Shown here: one piece after another, positions 44,754 through 52,941 of the stretch
How the letters are laid out: each line of letters begins with the position of its first letter
How positions within the stretch are numbered: position 1 is the stretch's first letter
Assembly: GCF_014697025.1 (NCBI RefSeq)
Contig: NZ_JACJRC010000010.1
Span: 1-64,000, forward strand
From: Alkalinema sp. FACHB-956
GTDB lineage: Bacteria > Cyanobacteriota > Cyanobacteriia > Leptolyngbyales > Leptolyngbyaceae
Direction of reading: 5' to 3'
Length of the DNA stretch: 64,000 nt
Position numbers and translations under genes: made by a program
The notes under the pieces: generated by a model
What the model was told of the DNA's origin: nothing
Seen by the model: only the letters and a program-made list of their open reading frames with translations
The model's database searches: none

Positions 44754-46175
44754 ATGGTGCGATCGGGGGTCACTGGAGAGAAAGTCATGATGGATGGGAT
44801 ATACAGTGGATGGAGCCGATGGCGGAACAGGCTGTTGAGCAAACCGTTCAGCAAACCGTTCAGCAAATCGTGGGGTAAACCGTGGGGTAGGCCGTGGGGC
44901 AAAGCATGGCAACGGTTTTGTCTCTTAGGTCTGTTGGGAGTCCTGACCAGTTGGCTCATCAGCTGTGGGGGGAATGGCCAAAAAGCAGCAGGCTCAGGGG
45001 AAGTGGAATTTTGGACCATGCAGCTTCAGCCCCAATACACCAGCTACTTCAACCAGCTAATTAGCCGTTTTGAGGCTGATAACCCCGGCATCAAAGTCAA
45101 GTGGGTTGATGTGCCCTGGGCTGCCATGGAAAGCAAAATCCTCACGGCGGTGGCCGCCAAAACTGCTCCCGATGTGGTCAATTTGAATCCTAACTTCGCC
45201 TCCCAACTGGCGGAGAAAGATGTCTGGATGGATCTGACCAACAAAGTACCGTCCGACATCCAACAACAGTACTTACCCAACATTTGGAAAGCCAGTACGC
45301 TGGAGGGCAAAACCTTTGGAGTGCCCTGGTACCTGACGACACGCATTGCGATCTACAACCGCGAGTTACTCCAAAAAGCGGGATTGGCTCAACCCCCTGC
45401 TACGTTTGCTGAGTTATTTAAGGCAGCAACCCAAATTAAGGAGAAAACGGGGAAATATGCCTTTTTCTCGACCCTGGTACCGACGGATTCTGGGGAAGTG
45501 TTGGAATCCTTTGTCCAGCAGGGCGTTTCCCTTGTGGACAGCCAGGGCAAAGCTGCGTTCAATACACCGCAAGGGAAGGCGATCTTTCAAAGCTGGGTAG
45601 AGTTGTATAAAAATGGACGACTGCCTAAGGAAGCACTGACCGAAGGTCACCGCCATGGCATTGATCTCTACCAACAAGGGGAAACAGCTATCCTGTCATC
45701 CAGCCCAGAGTTTCTGCGTACCATTGGGAATAATGCTCCGGCGATCGCGAAAGTTTCGGCTCCCGCAGCCCAGCTCACCGGAGAAACTGGGAAGAAAAAC
45801 GTGGCAGTGATGAACTTAGTCATTCCTAAAATGACGGATCAGCCGGAAGCCGCCCTAAAATTTGCCCTTTTTGTCACCAATAACGAAAATCAATTGGCCT
45901 TTGCAAAGGCGGCTAACGTTTTGCCGTCTACCCAAGCAGCTCTGCAAGATCCTTACTTTAGCCAGGTTCCCGCCCAAGCGACCCCACTGGATCAAGCCCG
46001 AATTATCAGTGCTAAACAACTTCAGGAAGCCGAGGTGCTCATTCCAGCTATGAAAAATGTCAAGCAATTGCAAAAGCTGATCTATGAAAATCTCCAATCT
46101 GCGATGCTGGGGCAAAAATCGGTTGATCAAGCGATCGGGGATGCTGAGAAGGGGTGGAATGAAGCCAACCAATAG
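44754..46175 (+). CDS. Extracellular sugar-binding lipoprotein of an ABC importer
   Basis: About 473 residues. The lipoprotein signal has an unusually long basic n-region (1-54), partly a 9-12 bp repeat product (KPFSKPFSK, GKPWGRPWGKAW), a hydrophobic LLGLLGVLTSWLIS and the lipid-modified Cys at C71 (LISC). Mature protein: VEFWTMQLQPQYTSYFNQLI, NPGIKVKWVDVPWAAMESKI, APDVVNLNPNFASQLAEKDV, FGVPWYLTTRIAIYNRELLQ and GHRHGIDLYQQGETAILSSS, the family 1 solute-binding pattern. Starts at ATG 44787 or 44790 would shorten the n-region only slightly. No permease or ATPase gene is adjacent, so it is an orphan component. Confidence 0.88.
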   Translation: MVRSGVTGEKVMMDGIYSGWSRWRNRLLSKPFSKPFSKSWGKPWGRPWGKAWQRFCLLGLLGVLTSWLISCGGNGQKAAGSGEVEFWTMQLQPQYTSYFNQLISRFEADNPGIKVKWVDVPWAAMESKILTAVAAKTAPDVVNLNPNFASQLAEKDVWMDLTNKVPSDIQQQYLPNIWKASTLEGKTFGVPWYLTTRIAIYNRELLQKAGLAQPPATFAELFKAATQIKEKTGKYAFFSTLVPTDSGEVLESFVQQGVSLVDSQGKAAFNTPQGKAIFQSWVELYKNGRLPKEALTEGHRHGIDLYQQGETAILSSSPEFLRTIGNNAPAIAKVSAPAAQLTGETGKKNVAVMNLVIPKMTDQPEAALKFALFVTNNENQLAFAKAANVLPSTQAALQDPYFSQVPAQATPLDQARIISAKQLQEAEVLIPAMKNVKQLQKLIYENLQSAMLGQKSVDQAIGDAEKGWNEANQ

Positions 46176-46228
46176 AACCCGAGGACTATAGCGATCGGTA
46201 ACCCAAAACGAGATCGGAAACCGTAACA

Positions 46229-46257
46229 AAAAAGAGGGCTGCTCAAGCCCTCTTTTT
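46229..46257 (+). terminator. Terminator of the sugar-binding protein gene
   Basis: AAAAAGAGGGCT (46229-46240), GCTCA loop, AGCCCTCTTTTT (46246-46257): a twelve-pair stem with T-run. Followed by a 17-18 bp tandem duplication (TTTATGCAGTGATTTGC twice). Confidence 0.95.
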
Positions 46258-46331
46258 ATGCAGTGATTTGCTTTATGCAGTGATTTGCTTCTTGATCCTC
46301 ACTGCCCCATGCTTACCTCAGTCTTTCAACC

Positions 46332-47849
46332 TCATGGCGTGTTATTTAATCCAGGTGGAGTGGTCGAGGTGTTCAATGCAGGCGGCAAAGCTGAGGAATT
46401 TTGACTAGCATCCAGCGAGGGAACGGTCGTTGGAGTGGGTGTCGAGGGAGGATTCCGGAGAGAACTTAAACCTGGGTCAGGTGCTGTTCCATTATTCAGT
46501 CCCGGAGGCGTCCCGTTATTTCCCACTCCATTGGGCGCAGTTCCGTTATTCAATCCTGGTGGGGTACCAGGATTTGGAAGACCAGGATTGGGTAACTGTG
46601 GGGGTTGTGGCGCAGGAGGTTGTGGGATTGGCGCTGGGGGTTGCGGCGCAGGAGGTTGTGGGATTGGCGCTGGGGGTTGCGGCGCAGGAGGTTGTGGGAT
46701 TGGCGCTGGAGGTTGCGGCGCAGGAGGTTGTGGGATTGGCGCTGGAGGTTGCGGCGCAGGAGGTTGTGGGATTGGCGCTGGGGGTTGCGGCGCAGGAGGT
46801 GTAGGTACTGGTGGATCGAGTTTAGATGGTTCTACCCTGCTTCCTCCATTTTGAGCTCTCACTAGAAAAGGCTGTTCCGAAGCACCTCGATCTTCTCCCC
46901 GATTTTCTTGACCTTGCCCTAAACTCACACTCGATGAATTGCCAGGTGGGGGTGAAACAACTGAAGCGGTTCCAGTTATCTGACCATTAAATTGGATCCT
47001 TGCATCGGGCAAGTTAGGATTGGCTAAATCAAAGGCGGCTCCCCCTGCCACAGTACTGGGCAAGGATGGGGTGCCTGCTTTGACCAGTCGGTGGGCGGGG
47101 TTTTTCAGAATATCGGGAGTTTCAGCGATCGCACCTGCAAAGGGCACCTGCTCTTGCAACGCTTGAACCGTTTCTTCCTGCACCTTGGCAATATCAGGAT
47201 CGGAATGCCGTCCGTTACGGCCCTGTAGATCTAGCCCCTTGACCATTTCACTCGTTTCATAGAAGCGGCGTAGGTCAAATTCATAGAGGCCGATAATTTT
47301 GTCTTTTTGTAGGACAACCATCTCCCCAGCCCGGAGCCCCAGTTTTTGTTCACCACTTTTATTTTCAATTTCCATCGGGCCGGTGGGGTTATTGGTGAGT
47401 GCCCCTACGACCGTAATGTCATCCTCTTCGATGTAGCGAATGAAGAGTGCTGATCCCCGTACGCCTGCGGTTGCGTTGGGCGTTCTGAAGGTTCCTCCCC
47501 CCTGACCTGGCGGAATGACAAAGAGAAAAGTGCCCTTGCTGAGATCATAGTGGCGCTGGTTAGGCCGGAAGCTAAAGGTGGAAAGTTCACCCACTCGAGC
47601 AAAGGTTCCATCGTTAAACCGGAGGTCGGCACGGGAGGCTTTGCGAGTAGAGAGCAGATCTCCCGGTGTCAAGCGATCCTCAATGCGGGCAGAACGACGT
47701 CCTTGGTTTTTCAGGGCAACTTGGACTTCACGAACCAGTTTTTTGACCCGTGCATCTGTTAAGGGTGCGGCGATCGCGCCATTCCATTGAAGTACCAACC
47801 CCAGACTAAACCCTGTGATGGCCGCAAGAGGGAACCATTTACTAAACAT
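46332..47849 (-). CDS. FecR-domain exported protein with long proline-rich tail
   Basis: A 505-residue protein from the chosen ATG (MFSKWFPLAAIT), which gives a signal peptide ending near NGAIAAP; the open frame continues upstream to 47960 through implausible repeat-derived sequence. The FecR domain follows: IEDRLTPGDLLSTRKASRAD, LRFNDGTFARVGELSTFSFR, GTFLFVIPPGQGGGTFRTPN and ATAGVRGSALFIRY. C-terminal half is low complexity: IPQPPAPQPPAP repeats from a 36-bp array, then Asn/Gly/Pro-rich blocks (GTPPGLNNGTAPN). FecR domains sense envelope state in other bacteria; here without a sigma factor. Divergent from the beta-barrel gene. Confidence 0.85.
   Translation of the reverse strand: MFSKWFPLAAITGFSLGLVLQWNGAIAAPLTDARVKKLVREVQVALKNQGRRSARIEDRLTPGDLLSTRKASRADLRFNDGTFARVGELSTFSFRPNQRHYDLSKGTFLFVIPPGQGGGTFRTPNATAGVRGSALFIRYIEEDDITVVGALTNNPTGPMEIENKSGEQKLGLRAGEMVVLQKDKIIGLYEFDLRRFYETSEMVKGLDLQGRNGRHSDPDIAKVQEETVQALQEQVPFAGAIAETPDILKNPAHRLVKAGTPSLPSTVAGGAAFDLANPNLPDARIQFNGQITGTASVVSPPPGNSSSVSLGQGQENRGEDRGASEQPFLVRAQNGGSRVEPSKLDPPVPTPPAPQPPAPIPQPPAPQPPAPIPQPPAPQPPAPIPQPPAPQPPAPIPQPPAPQPPAPIPQPPAPQPPQLPNPGLPNPGTPPGLNNGTAPNGVGNNGTPPGLNNGTAPDPGLSSLRNPPSTPTPTTVPSLDASQNSSALPPALNTSTTPPGLNNTP
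46608..46803 (-). repeat. 36-bp tandem array encoding IPQPPAPQPPAP
   Basis: About five copies of a 36-bp unit, itself built of related 18-bp halves, in the coding region of the FecR protein. Copies differ at a single position (GGGGG versus GGAGG). The array yields overlapping Gly-rich and Arg/Trp-rich open frames on the other strand. Confidence 0.92.
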
Positions 47850-48538
47850 AACTGCCCCGCAAGTTGAGTGTAATAAGAAGTCGCTCCGATGCCATGCACC
47901 CTCAGTACCTAGTAGATATACCGCACCTAGTAGATATACCGCAGTAGATATATCGCACAATCCTAGAGAACGTCACCCCCCATCATTCATATATGGGCGT
48001 CACATACACATATGGGCGTCACACATAGAAGTCAATATGGGAGTGAGTCGGCCCGTTGAAATTTGCTTCAGTGACAATTTTTCTTCAGTGCCGATAATGA
48101 TTATCTGATTAGTAGATCCTATATGCCTATCACTCGATCACTCAAACATACTGTATCGTGTCACACCCTCATACTTTGATAGCACACCCCATTGACAGCA
48201 CTACAGGCATTTGTAGTTTTCTGTATTATTCTGTATTGCTTGGATGATTTGTCACGACAACTTTCAGTACCTAGTATGGCAAGTTCTTGTCCAAAGAACC
48301 TAGGGAATCGTAATACTTAACACCTGCAAGCCGAGATCTCATGGAAATGCAATGGGTAACAAGCCCTAGGGAATACCGGGTGGTTGAAGAAGCTCTGCCT
48401 GCACTCATCATAATGGGGATGACAGGAGATGCAATAGCAGTTAAAAAATAAGGCAGATCTGGATTTTGTTGTCCTCTAAACGGAGTAGAGCTGAAGGATT
48501 GTGTGTAGCATCTAGGCAGAGATCAGTCCCCCAAAAAC
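47850..48538. other. Intergenic region between FecR protein and beta-barrel genes
   Basis: Gene-free divergent control region. Contains an 18-bp tandem repeat (ACCTAGTAGATATACCGC at 47907-47924 and 47925-47942, third partial copy after) and a 19-bp repeat (ATATGGGCGTCACATACAC at 47991-48009 and 48010-48028 with changes). The remainder is AT-rich. Short open frames here have no recognisable features. Confidence 0.6.
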
Positions 48539-50173
48539 ATGAGTCCCTCAATCGAGGTAGCTCGATCGGGGGTTCCCGTCATGTTGGGTGGGCACTTCTG
48601 TGGACAAGCATTTATTCATCTGTATCTTCAGTCATCTGCATCCTTTTCCGAGTTCTGTTTAGAACACCCGCTCATCAAACTTGAAGGTGATTGTCTCTTG
48701 CTCCAGCAACTTCACAATGACTCGACGCCGTTGTTGCGGTGGATAGCCAACCTCAGCTGTCTCCTTGCCCTCACCAATGTTGGGGTGAGCTTGCCTGCCT
48801 GGGCAGATTTGGCTCCTCCTCTCCCCCCAAACAACAATGGCTCAGCACCAGTCAATTCACCACCTCCCTTGCCGCCGCTTTTCAATCGACCCGATCGACC
48901 TACTTTTGGATCCCCTCCAGATTTACGCCTAGCCCCACCACCTGCCAGACAGATCGGGCCTCTTCCCAATCCCCTAGCCCTACCCCAGAATTCACCACTA
49001 AATAGTACATTTCAGAACAATTTACCCATTAATTCTTTCGATTCGCTTGATCTATCCTTCGAACGTTCCCAGTTCTCCCATGGGAGGGACTTTTCTCCCA
49101 ATGTTCGCGAGATCCCTGAGCGAGAAATCCCTAATCGAAAAATATCTAATCGAGTAACCCAGTGGACATTGCTGGACACGATCGCGCTCCAGCCCTGGCA
49201 ACCTGTAACGATCGCTGAAATGGAAGCGATCGCTTCTCCCCTGCCAGCACCGTCTCGAGCTACTGCCCAATTGGCTCAAAATCCTGGAAATGATCCAGAA
49301 TTGGGGGAAATTCGCCTCAAACCGAATACGGATCCCGAGCTAGGAACCTTAACCTTACGTCCAATTAGTGCTTCGGATCCAGAATTAGGAGACTTACGTA
49401 TTCGGGAGCCCCGCCCCCTGCCCGCGCCCCCACCCCCCAAAGCGCCCTCTGTCTTCTTGTTAGGTCGGGTAGATTATTTTCGCAATACCAATATTTTTTC
49501 GTCCGCTTTTTTGCAGGAATCCGATGGCTTGATCCGATCGGGGTTGACCCTGTTCTATGCACCAGCCCTCGGCCCTCAAACCTATGCAGTAACGTCGATC
49601 GATGCCAATGTCATTCGATACGCTAATGCCTCGCTCTTAAACTACGATGAACTGCGATTTCGGGCGGGAATTTTGCAAAGGCTGAGTCCCCGCATGTTTG
49701 GGGAAATTGGCTGGAGCAACCAACAACTCTTTACAGCGAAGGAAGGGTTACGGAATGTTCTGACCGGAGAACGGTTTCTGAACGATAATTCTTTGCGAAT
49801 CGAATTTTCTCGCCAAGATCCGCTCACTCGACAGCTCAGCTTCAATACTTACTACCAATTTCGTTGGAGCTTGGTGGATGAGATTAAAGACTACGATCGA
49901 CTGATCAATACTTTCATCAGCTCCCTCAGCTATCAACTGTCCCCCAGCTTGCAAGCGGCCCTGGATTACCAGTTCATTTGGACACACTTTACCCAGCAAT
50001 CGCGGGAAGACTGGTACCATCAACTGGCGGGTCGTCTGAGTTACACACTGAATCCCCGTACCCAAATCAATATTTTTGGGGGACGTAGTTTCGGTAACTC
50101 TTCTAATCCAGGGCTGAACTTCAATGGGTGGCTACTGGGAGTCGGCGTGGTATTTAATGTGCCACTTTTTTAG
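48539..50173 (+). CDS. Outer-membrane beta-barrel protein with DPELG repeats
   Basis: Up to 544 residues; start uncertain. The signal-like hydrophobic segment LRWIANLSCLLALTNVGVSL ending PAWA lies at 66-89, so a TTG start at 48731 or 48734 would give a normal signal peptide. Residues 90-250 are Pro/Asn-rich; at about 250-295 three units of DPELG-x-(I/L)-x-(I/L)-(K/R) occur (DPELGEIRLKP, DPELGTLTLRP, DPELGDLRIRE). The last 230 residues alternate polar and aromatic/hydrophobic residues as in porin-like barrels (FYAPALGPQTYAVTSIDANV; LSFNTYYQFRWSLVDEIKDY; WLLGVGVVFNVPLF) and end in the terminal Phe typical of outer-membrane proteins. Divergent partner of a FecR-domain gene. Function unknown. Confidence 0.75.
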   Translation: MSPSIEVARSGVPVMLGGHFCGQAFIHLYLQSSASFSEFCLEHPLIKLEGDCLLLQQLHNDSTPLLRWIANLSCLLALTNVGVSLPAWADLAPPLPPNNNGSAPVNSPPPLPPLFNRPDRPTFGSPPDLRLAPPPARQIGPLPNPLALPQNSPLNSTFQNNLPINSFDSLDLSFERSQFSHGRDFSPNVREIPEREIPNRKISNRVTQWTLLDTIALQPWQPVTIAEMEAIASPLPAPSRATAQLAQNPGNDPELGEIRLKPNTDPELGTLTLRPISASDPELGDLRIREPRPLPAPPPPKAPSVFLLGRVDYFRNTNIFSSAFLQESDGLIRSGLTLFYAPALGPQTYAVTSIDANVIRYANASLLNYDELRFRAGILQRLSPRMFGEIGWSNQQLFTAKEGLRNVLTGERFLNDNSLRIEFSRQDPLTRQLSFNTYYQFRWSLVDEIKDYDRLINTFISSLSYQLSPSLQAALDYQFIWTHFTQQSREDWYHQLAGRLSYTLNPRTQINIFGGRSFGNSSNPGLNFNGWLLGVGVVFNVPLF

Positions 50174-50234
50174 CGCTGGTGTGTTTAGCATGGGTTGATT
50201 TAGCACAGGTTTGGCGTAGAGCCTGGGCTGGACG

Positions 50235-51251
50235 TTAGATCTCAACGGGTTCAATCAAATACGAGCACCAGTCACTCCAACTACCGGGATACAGTTTTGC
50301 GGGAATGCCCACTTGATGGAGAGACAGTAGGTTGACGCAGGCGGTTACCCCCGAGCCGCAATAGACAATGATTTCTGGCCTGATTTCTGGGTTTTCAGAA
50401 ATTTCGGGTCTTGCAGAGCTTTCCGGGATTTCAGTCCCATCGCCTAGGAGGGTGTGCCAGCGATCGCGCTGCCAGTCCAACGATCGCACAAAGCCCTGTT
50501 CATCGGTAACTTCTTGCCAAGGGGCATTGATGGCACCGGGAATGTGGCCGGCCACGGGATCGATCGGTTCCGATTCCCCCCGGTAGCGGACGGCTTCCCG
50601 CGAGTCAATCAAGAGACTGGGCGGAACCGTCTCAGCTTGGGATGGTTGATGCCCTTCGATCGCTGGAAGACCCGCACGAATCCTGTGAATATCGACAATT
50701 GCGCTGAGGTTGGGCTGGGGGAGAAAGTTTCCCTGCCGAGGCAACGGAAGGTCAGTAGTGGTAGGCAATCCGGCGGCTTGCCACGCAGACCAACCACCAT
50801 TGAGAACCGCGACCCGATCGTGCCCCAGGTAACGCAATAGCCACCATAACCGCGCCGCAAATGCGAATCGAGAATCGTCGTAGGCCACCACCCAGGTTTC
50901 TGAGGTTACGCCCATGGCTGTTAATTTGTCTGCCAAAACTGTTGGATCAGGCAAGGGATGGCGACCTCCATGGCGACCCACGGGACTCGAGAGATCTTGA
51001 TTGAGGTCAAGATAATAGGCACCGGGCAGATGACCCGCTTCATATTGCTGCCGTCCGAGGTGGGGCTGCATGAGGGAGAAACGACAATCCACAATCACGA
51101 TCGCAGGATGAGGAATCGCAGAACGAGGGATCGCAGGATGAGAATGGGCCTCATTTGCGGGATTGCTGCTCTCCGATTGCAATTGCAATTGCTGGAAAAG
51201 ATCTTCGATCGAAATCACTACCGATCGTACGCAGTCATCTAAAGCGACCAT
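50235..51251 (-). CDS. Two-domain rhodanese sulfurtransferase
   Basis: A 338-residue thiosulfate/3-mercaptopyruvate sulfurtransferase. First, inactive rhodanese domain (about 20-180) includes GAYYLDLNQDLSSPVGRHGG and WVVAYDDSRFAFAARLWWLL; the second (about 195-338) has LLIDSREAVRYRGESEPIDP, GHIPGAINAPWQEVTDEQGF and the catalytic loop YCGSGVTAC, the first Cys being the persulfide carrier; CGSGVT favours the mercaptopyruvate/thiosulfate type. A repeat-derived AIPRSAIPHPAI insertion lies at about 38-52. Convergent with the beta-barrel gene. Confidence 0.92.
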   Translation of the reverse strand: MVALDDCVRSVVISIEDLFQQLQLQSESSNPANEAHSHPAIPRSAIPHPAIVIVDCRFSLMQPHLGRQQYEAGHLPGAYYLDLNQDLSSPVGRHGGRHPLPDPTVLADKLTAMGVTSETWVVAYDDSRFAFAARLWWLLRYLGHDRVAVLNGGWSAWQAAGLPTTTDLPLPRQGNFLPQPNLSAIVDIHRIRAGLPAIEGHQPSQAETVPPSLLIDSREAVRYRGESEPIDPVAGHIPGAINAPWQEVTDEQGFVRSLDWQRDRWHTLLGDGTEIPESSARPEISENPEIRPEIIVYCGSGVTACVNLLSLHQVGIPAKLYPGSWSDWCSYLIEPVEI

Positions 51252-51881
51252 ACCGATTTTCTATAACAGACTTTCCAATTGTCTGACCAGATTTGAATCC
51301 AAGAATGACACAAAATTGGGTTTGAAATTGGGTTTATAGAATCCTAGAATTTTGCCACCCAGCTAACTTAATCTCGCGGATTTAATCTAGCTTATTGAAT
51401 GAATCTTTCTCAACATCTCAAAGGGCCTAGTCAAAATGACTAGACCCTGAATACTAGAGATTAATTCAATTTGCAACTTGGTTCAATTACGAAAGCGAAA
51501 TCGTGGACAAAATCACAGTAGTCAACAGACCTTAAAAATCGCTCTCAGTCTATTCAGACTGTACTTCTAGATGGATTGTAGAGAAGCCTCAAACAAAGTA
51601 ACTAGCAGGTACATGTTAATTGAGTTGAATGGCGTTTGAGACCAGATTCCAGAGCTAAGATTTTGAGACCGAAGATAAAGCTCAAAAGTTAACCTTTGTG
51701 ATGGGATCAAAGCAGGAGGCACAAGCTTTAATCAGGGATTTAGAGAGGAGGTGTCTGGCTCCTTTAGTGCCTGCATCTAATCTACTCGGTACAGACTGAA
51801 AAAAACAAGAGTTTTATCAAAGTTGATGGCTTGTTACATTTTGCAATACTTCAGTTTGAGGTGATTTAAAAATCAGCGTTC
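51252..51881. other. Intergenic region with an imperfect palindrome
   Basis: No gene seen. AGGGCCTAGTCA and TGACTAGACCCT (51422-51447) form a 12-bp inverted repeat with one mismatch and an AA(A) loop, lacking a T-run, so it may be an operator or an RNA hairpin. A direct repeat AAATTGGGTTT occurs twice near 51315-51338. The region is upstream of the rhodanese gene and downstream of the peptidoglycan-binding gene. Confidence 0.5.
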
Positions 51882-52673
51882 TTAGCGTTGTAAAGCCCGC
51901 CAGGTGGCTTCACCAACAACCCCATCCACATCCAACTTCGCTTGCTCCTGTAAGGCTTTGACGGCTGCTTCCGTTTCATCCCCAAAAATGCCATCCGCCA
52001 GACTTTGTAATAACCCGATCGCGCGGAGTCGTTTCTGTAATTGAATGACTGCATCACCGCTAGCGCCCTTCCGCAGAACGGGATAGGCATCCTGGGTCGT
52101 CCCTTGGGGGGACTGGGGTTTGGGTGCTGAGGCCGTTTTGGGCGGAGGGGCGATCGGGGTAGAGGATTTGGGAGGCGCTGTCTGGGGAGCCGTTGGGCTG
52201 GGGGGCGTCGCACTAGGTGATGCACTAGGCCCTGAACTAGGCAGTGTGGTACCGGGTGCAGGCGGCAGTAATTTGGCCCAGGTTCCATTCCCTACGATGC
52301 CATCTTGACTTAAGCCAGCGGCCTGCTGGAAGCGAGTGACCGCAATCAAAGTTTCTTCGGTATAGGTTCCTGTCAGACTCCCGTTGTAGAACCCTAACAG
52401 TTTGAGCATGCCTTGGAGTTCCAAGACATCGACTCCCTGACTGCCCAGCTTGAGCAATGGCCGGTTGAGTGCCGCCGTGGGAGTGGGAACTGTGTTGGGG
52501 ATAGTTGCCACGTTGGGGATAGTTGCCACAGGAGACACTTCGGCCTGGGCGCTGGTGGACGCAAAATGCCAGGGGGTATTGCAAGGAGCGATCGCGCCCC
52601 AAAGCCCCAAAATTCCAGCTCCTGCAATCCTGACAAGGAGATTGTGTCGTTGATGGTGAGTATCCTGTCTCAT
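51882..52673 (-). CDS. Exported peptidoglycan-binding protein with two PG_binding_1 domains
   Basis: A 263-residue protein. Signal: LLVRIAGAGILGLWGAIAPC then export cleavage around TSAQA. Residues 45-65 include a repeat-derived VATIPNVATIPN. The first binding domain (about 75-140) has LGSQGVDVLELQGMLKLLGF and VTRFQQAAGLSQDGIVGNGT; a Pro/Ser/Ala linker (140-195) follows; the second domain (about 197-263) has LRKGASGDAVIQLQKRLRAI and IFGDETEAAVKALQEQAKLD, ending VDGVVGEATWRALQR. No catalytic domain, so likely an envelope attachment protein. Confidence 0.9.
   Translation of the reverse strand: MRQDTHHQRHNLLVRIAGAGILGLWGAIAPCNTPWHFASTSAQAEVSPVATIPNVATIPNTVPTPTAALNRPLLKLGSQGVDVLELQGMLKLLGFYNGSLTGTYTEETLIAVTRFQQAAGLSQDGIVGNGTWAKLLPPAPGTTLPSSGPSASPSATPPSPTAPQTAPPKSSTPIAPPPKTASAPKPQSPQGTTQDAYPVLRKGASGDAVIQLQKRLRAIGLLQSLADGIFGDETEAAVKALQEQAKLDVDGVVGEATWRALQR
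52493..52530 (-). repeat. 18-bp in-frame duplication
   Basis: GTTGGGGATAGTTGCCAC occurs twice in tandem in the N-terminal part of the peptidoglycan-binding protein, encoding VATIPN twice. Confidence 0.85.
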
Positions 52674-52941
52674 CCCAGAAATTCCCTCAGCTTGCCACGC
52701 AGACGTTTAACTCCCCTGAAGTTTATACTATCTCTGACTTAGATCGGACTGAGATCGACCTGAGATTCGACCTGAGATCGACCTGAAGATTAGATTCAGA
52801 TTACGTTGACGGAGCCGCGATCGTGCATCTTATGGCTGAGTCATCTACGGCTAGGTCAGCTACGGCAGCGATCGTAGCAATCACTGGGCAAGACGACTCT
52901 ACGGGCTTCTACAACTCGTGAAGCCATTTGCGGAGTAACCT

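Noticed and set aside
46430-46865. Long Gly-rich or Arg/Trp-rich open frames on the plus strand
   Set aside because: They are shadows of the 36-bp repeat in the FecR gene on the opposite strand; composition is only that of the repeat in other frames.
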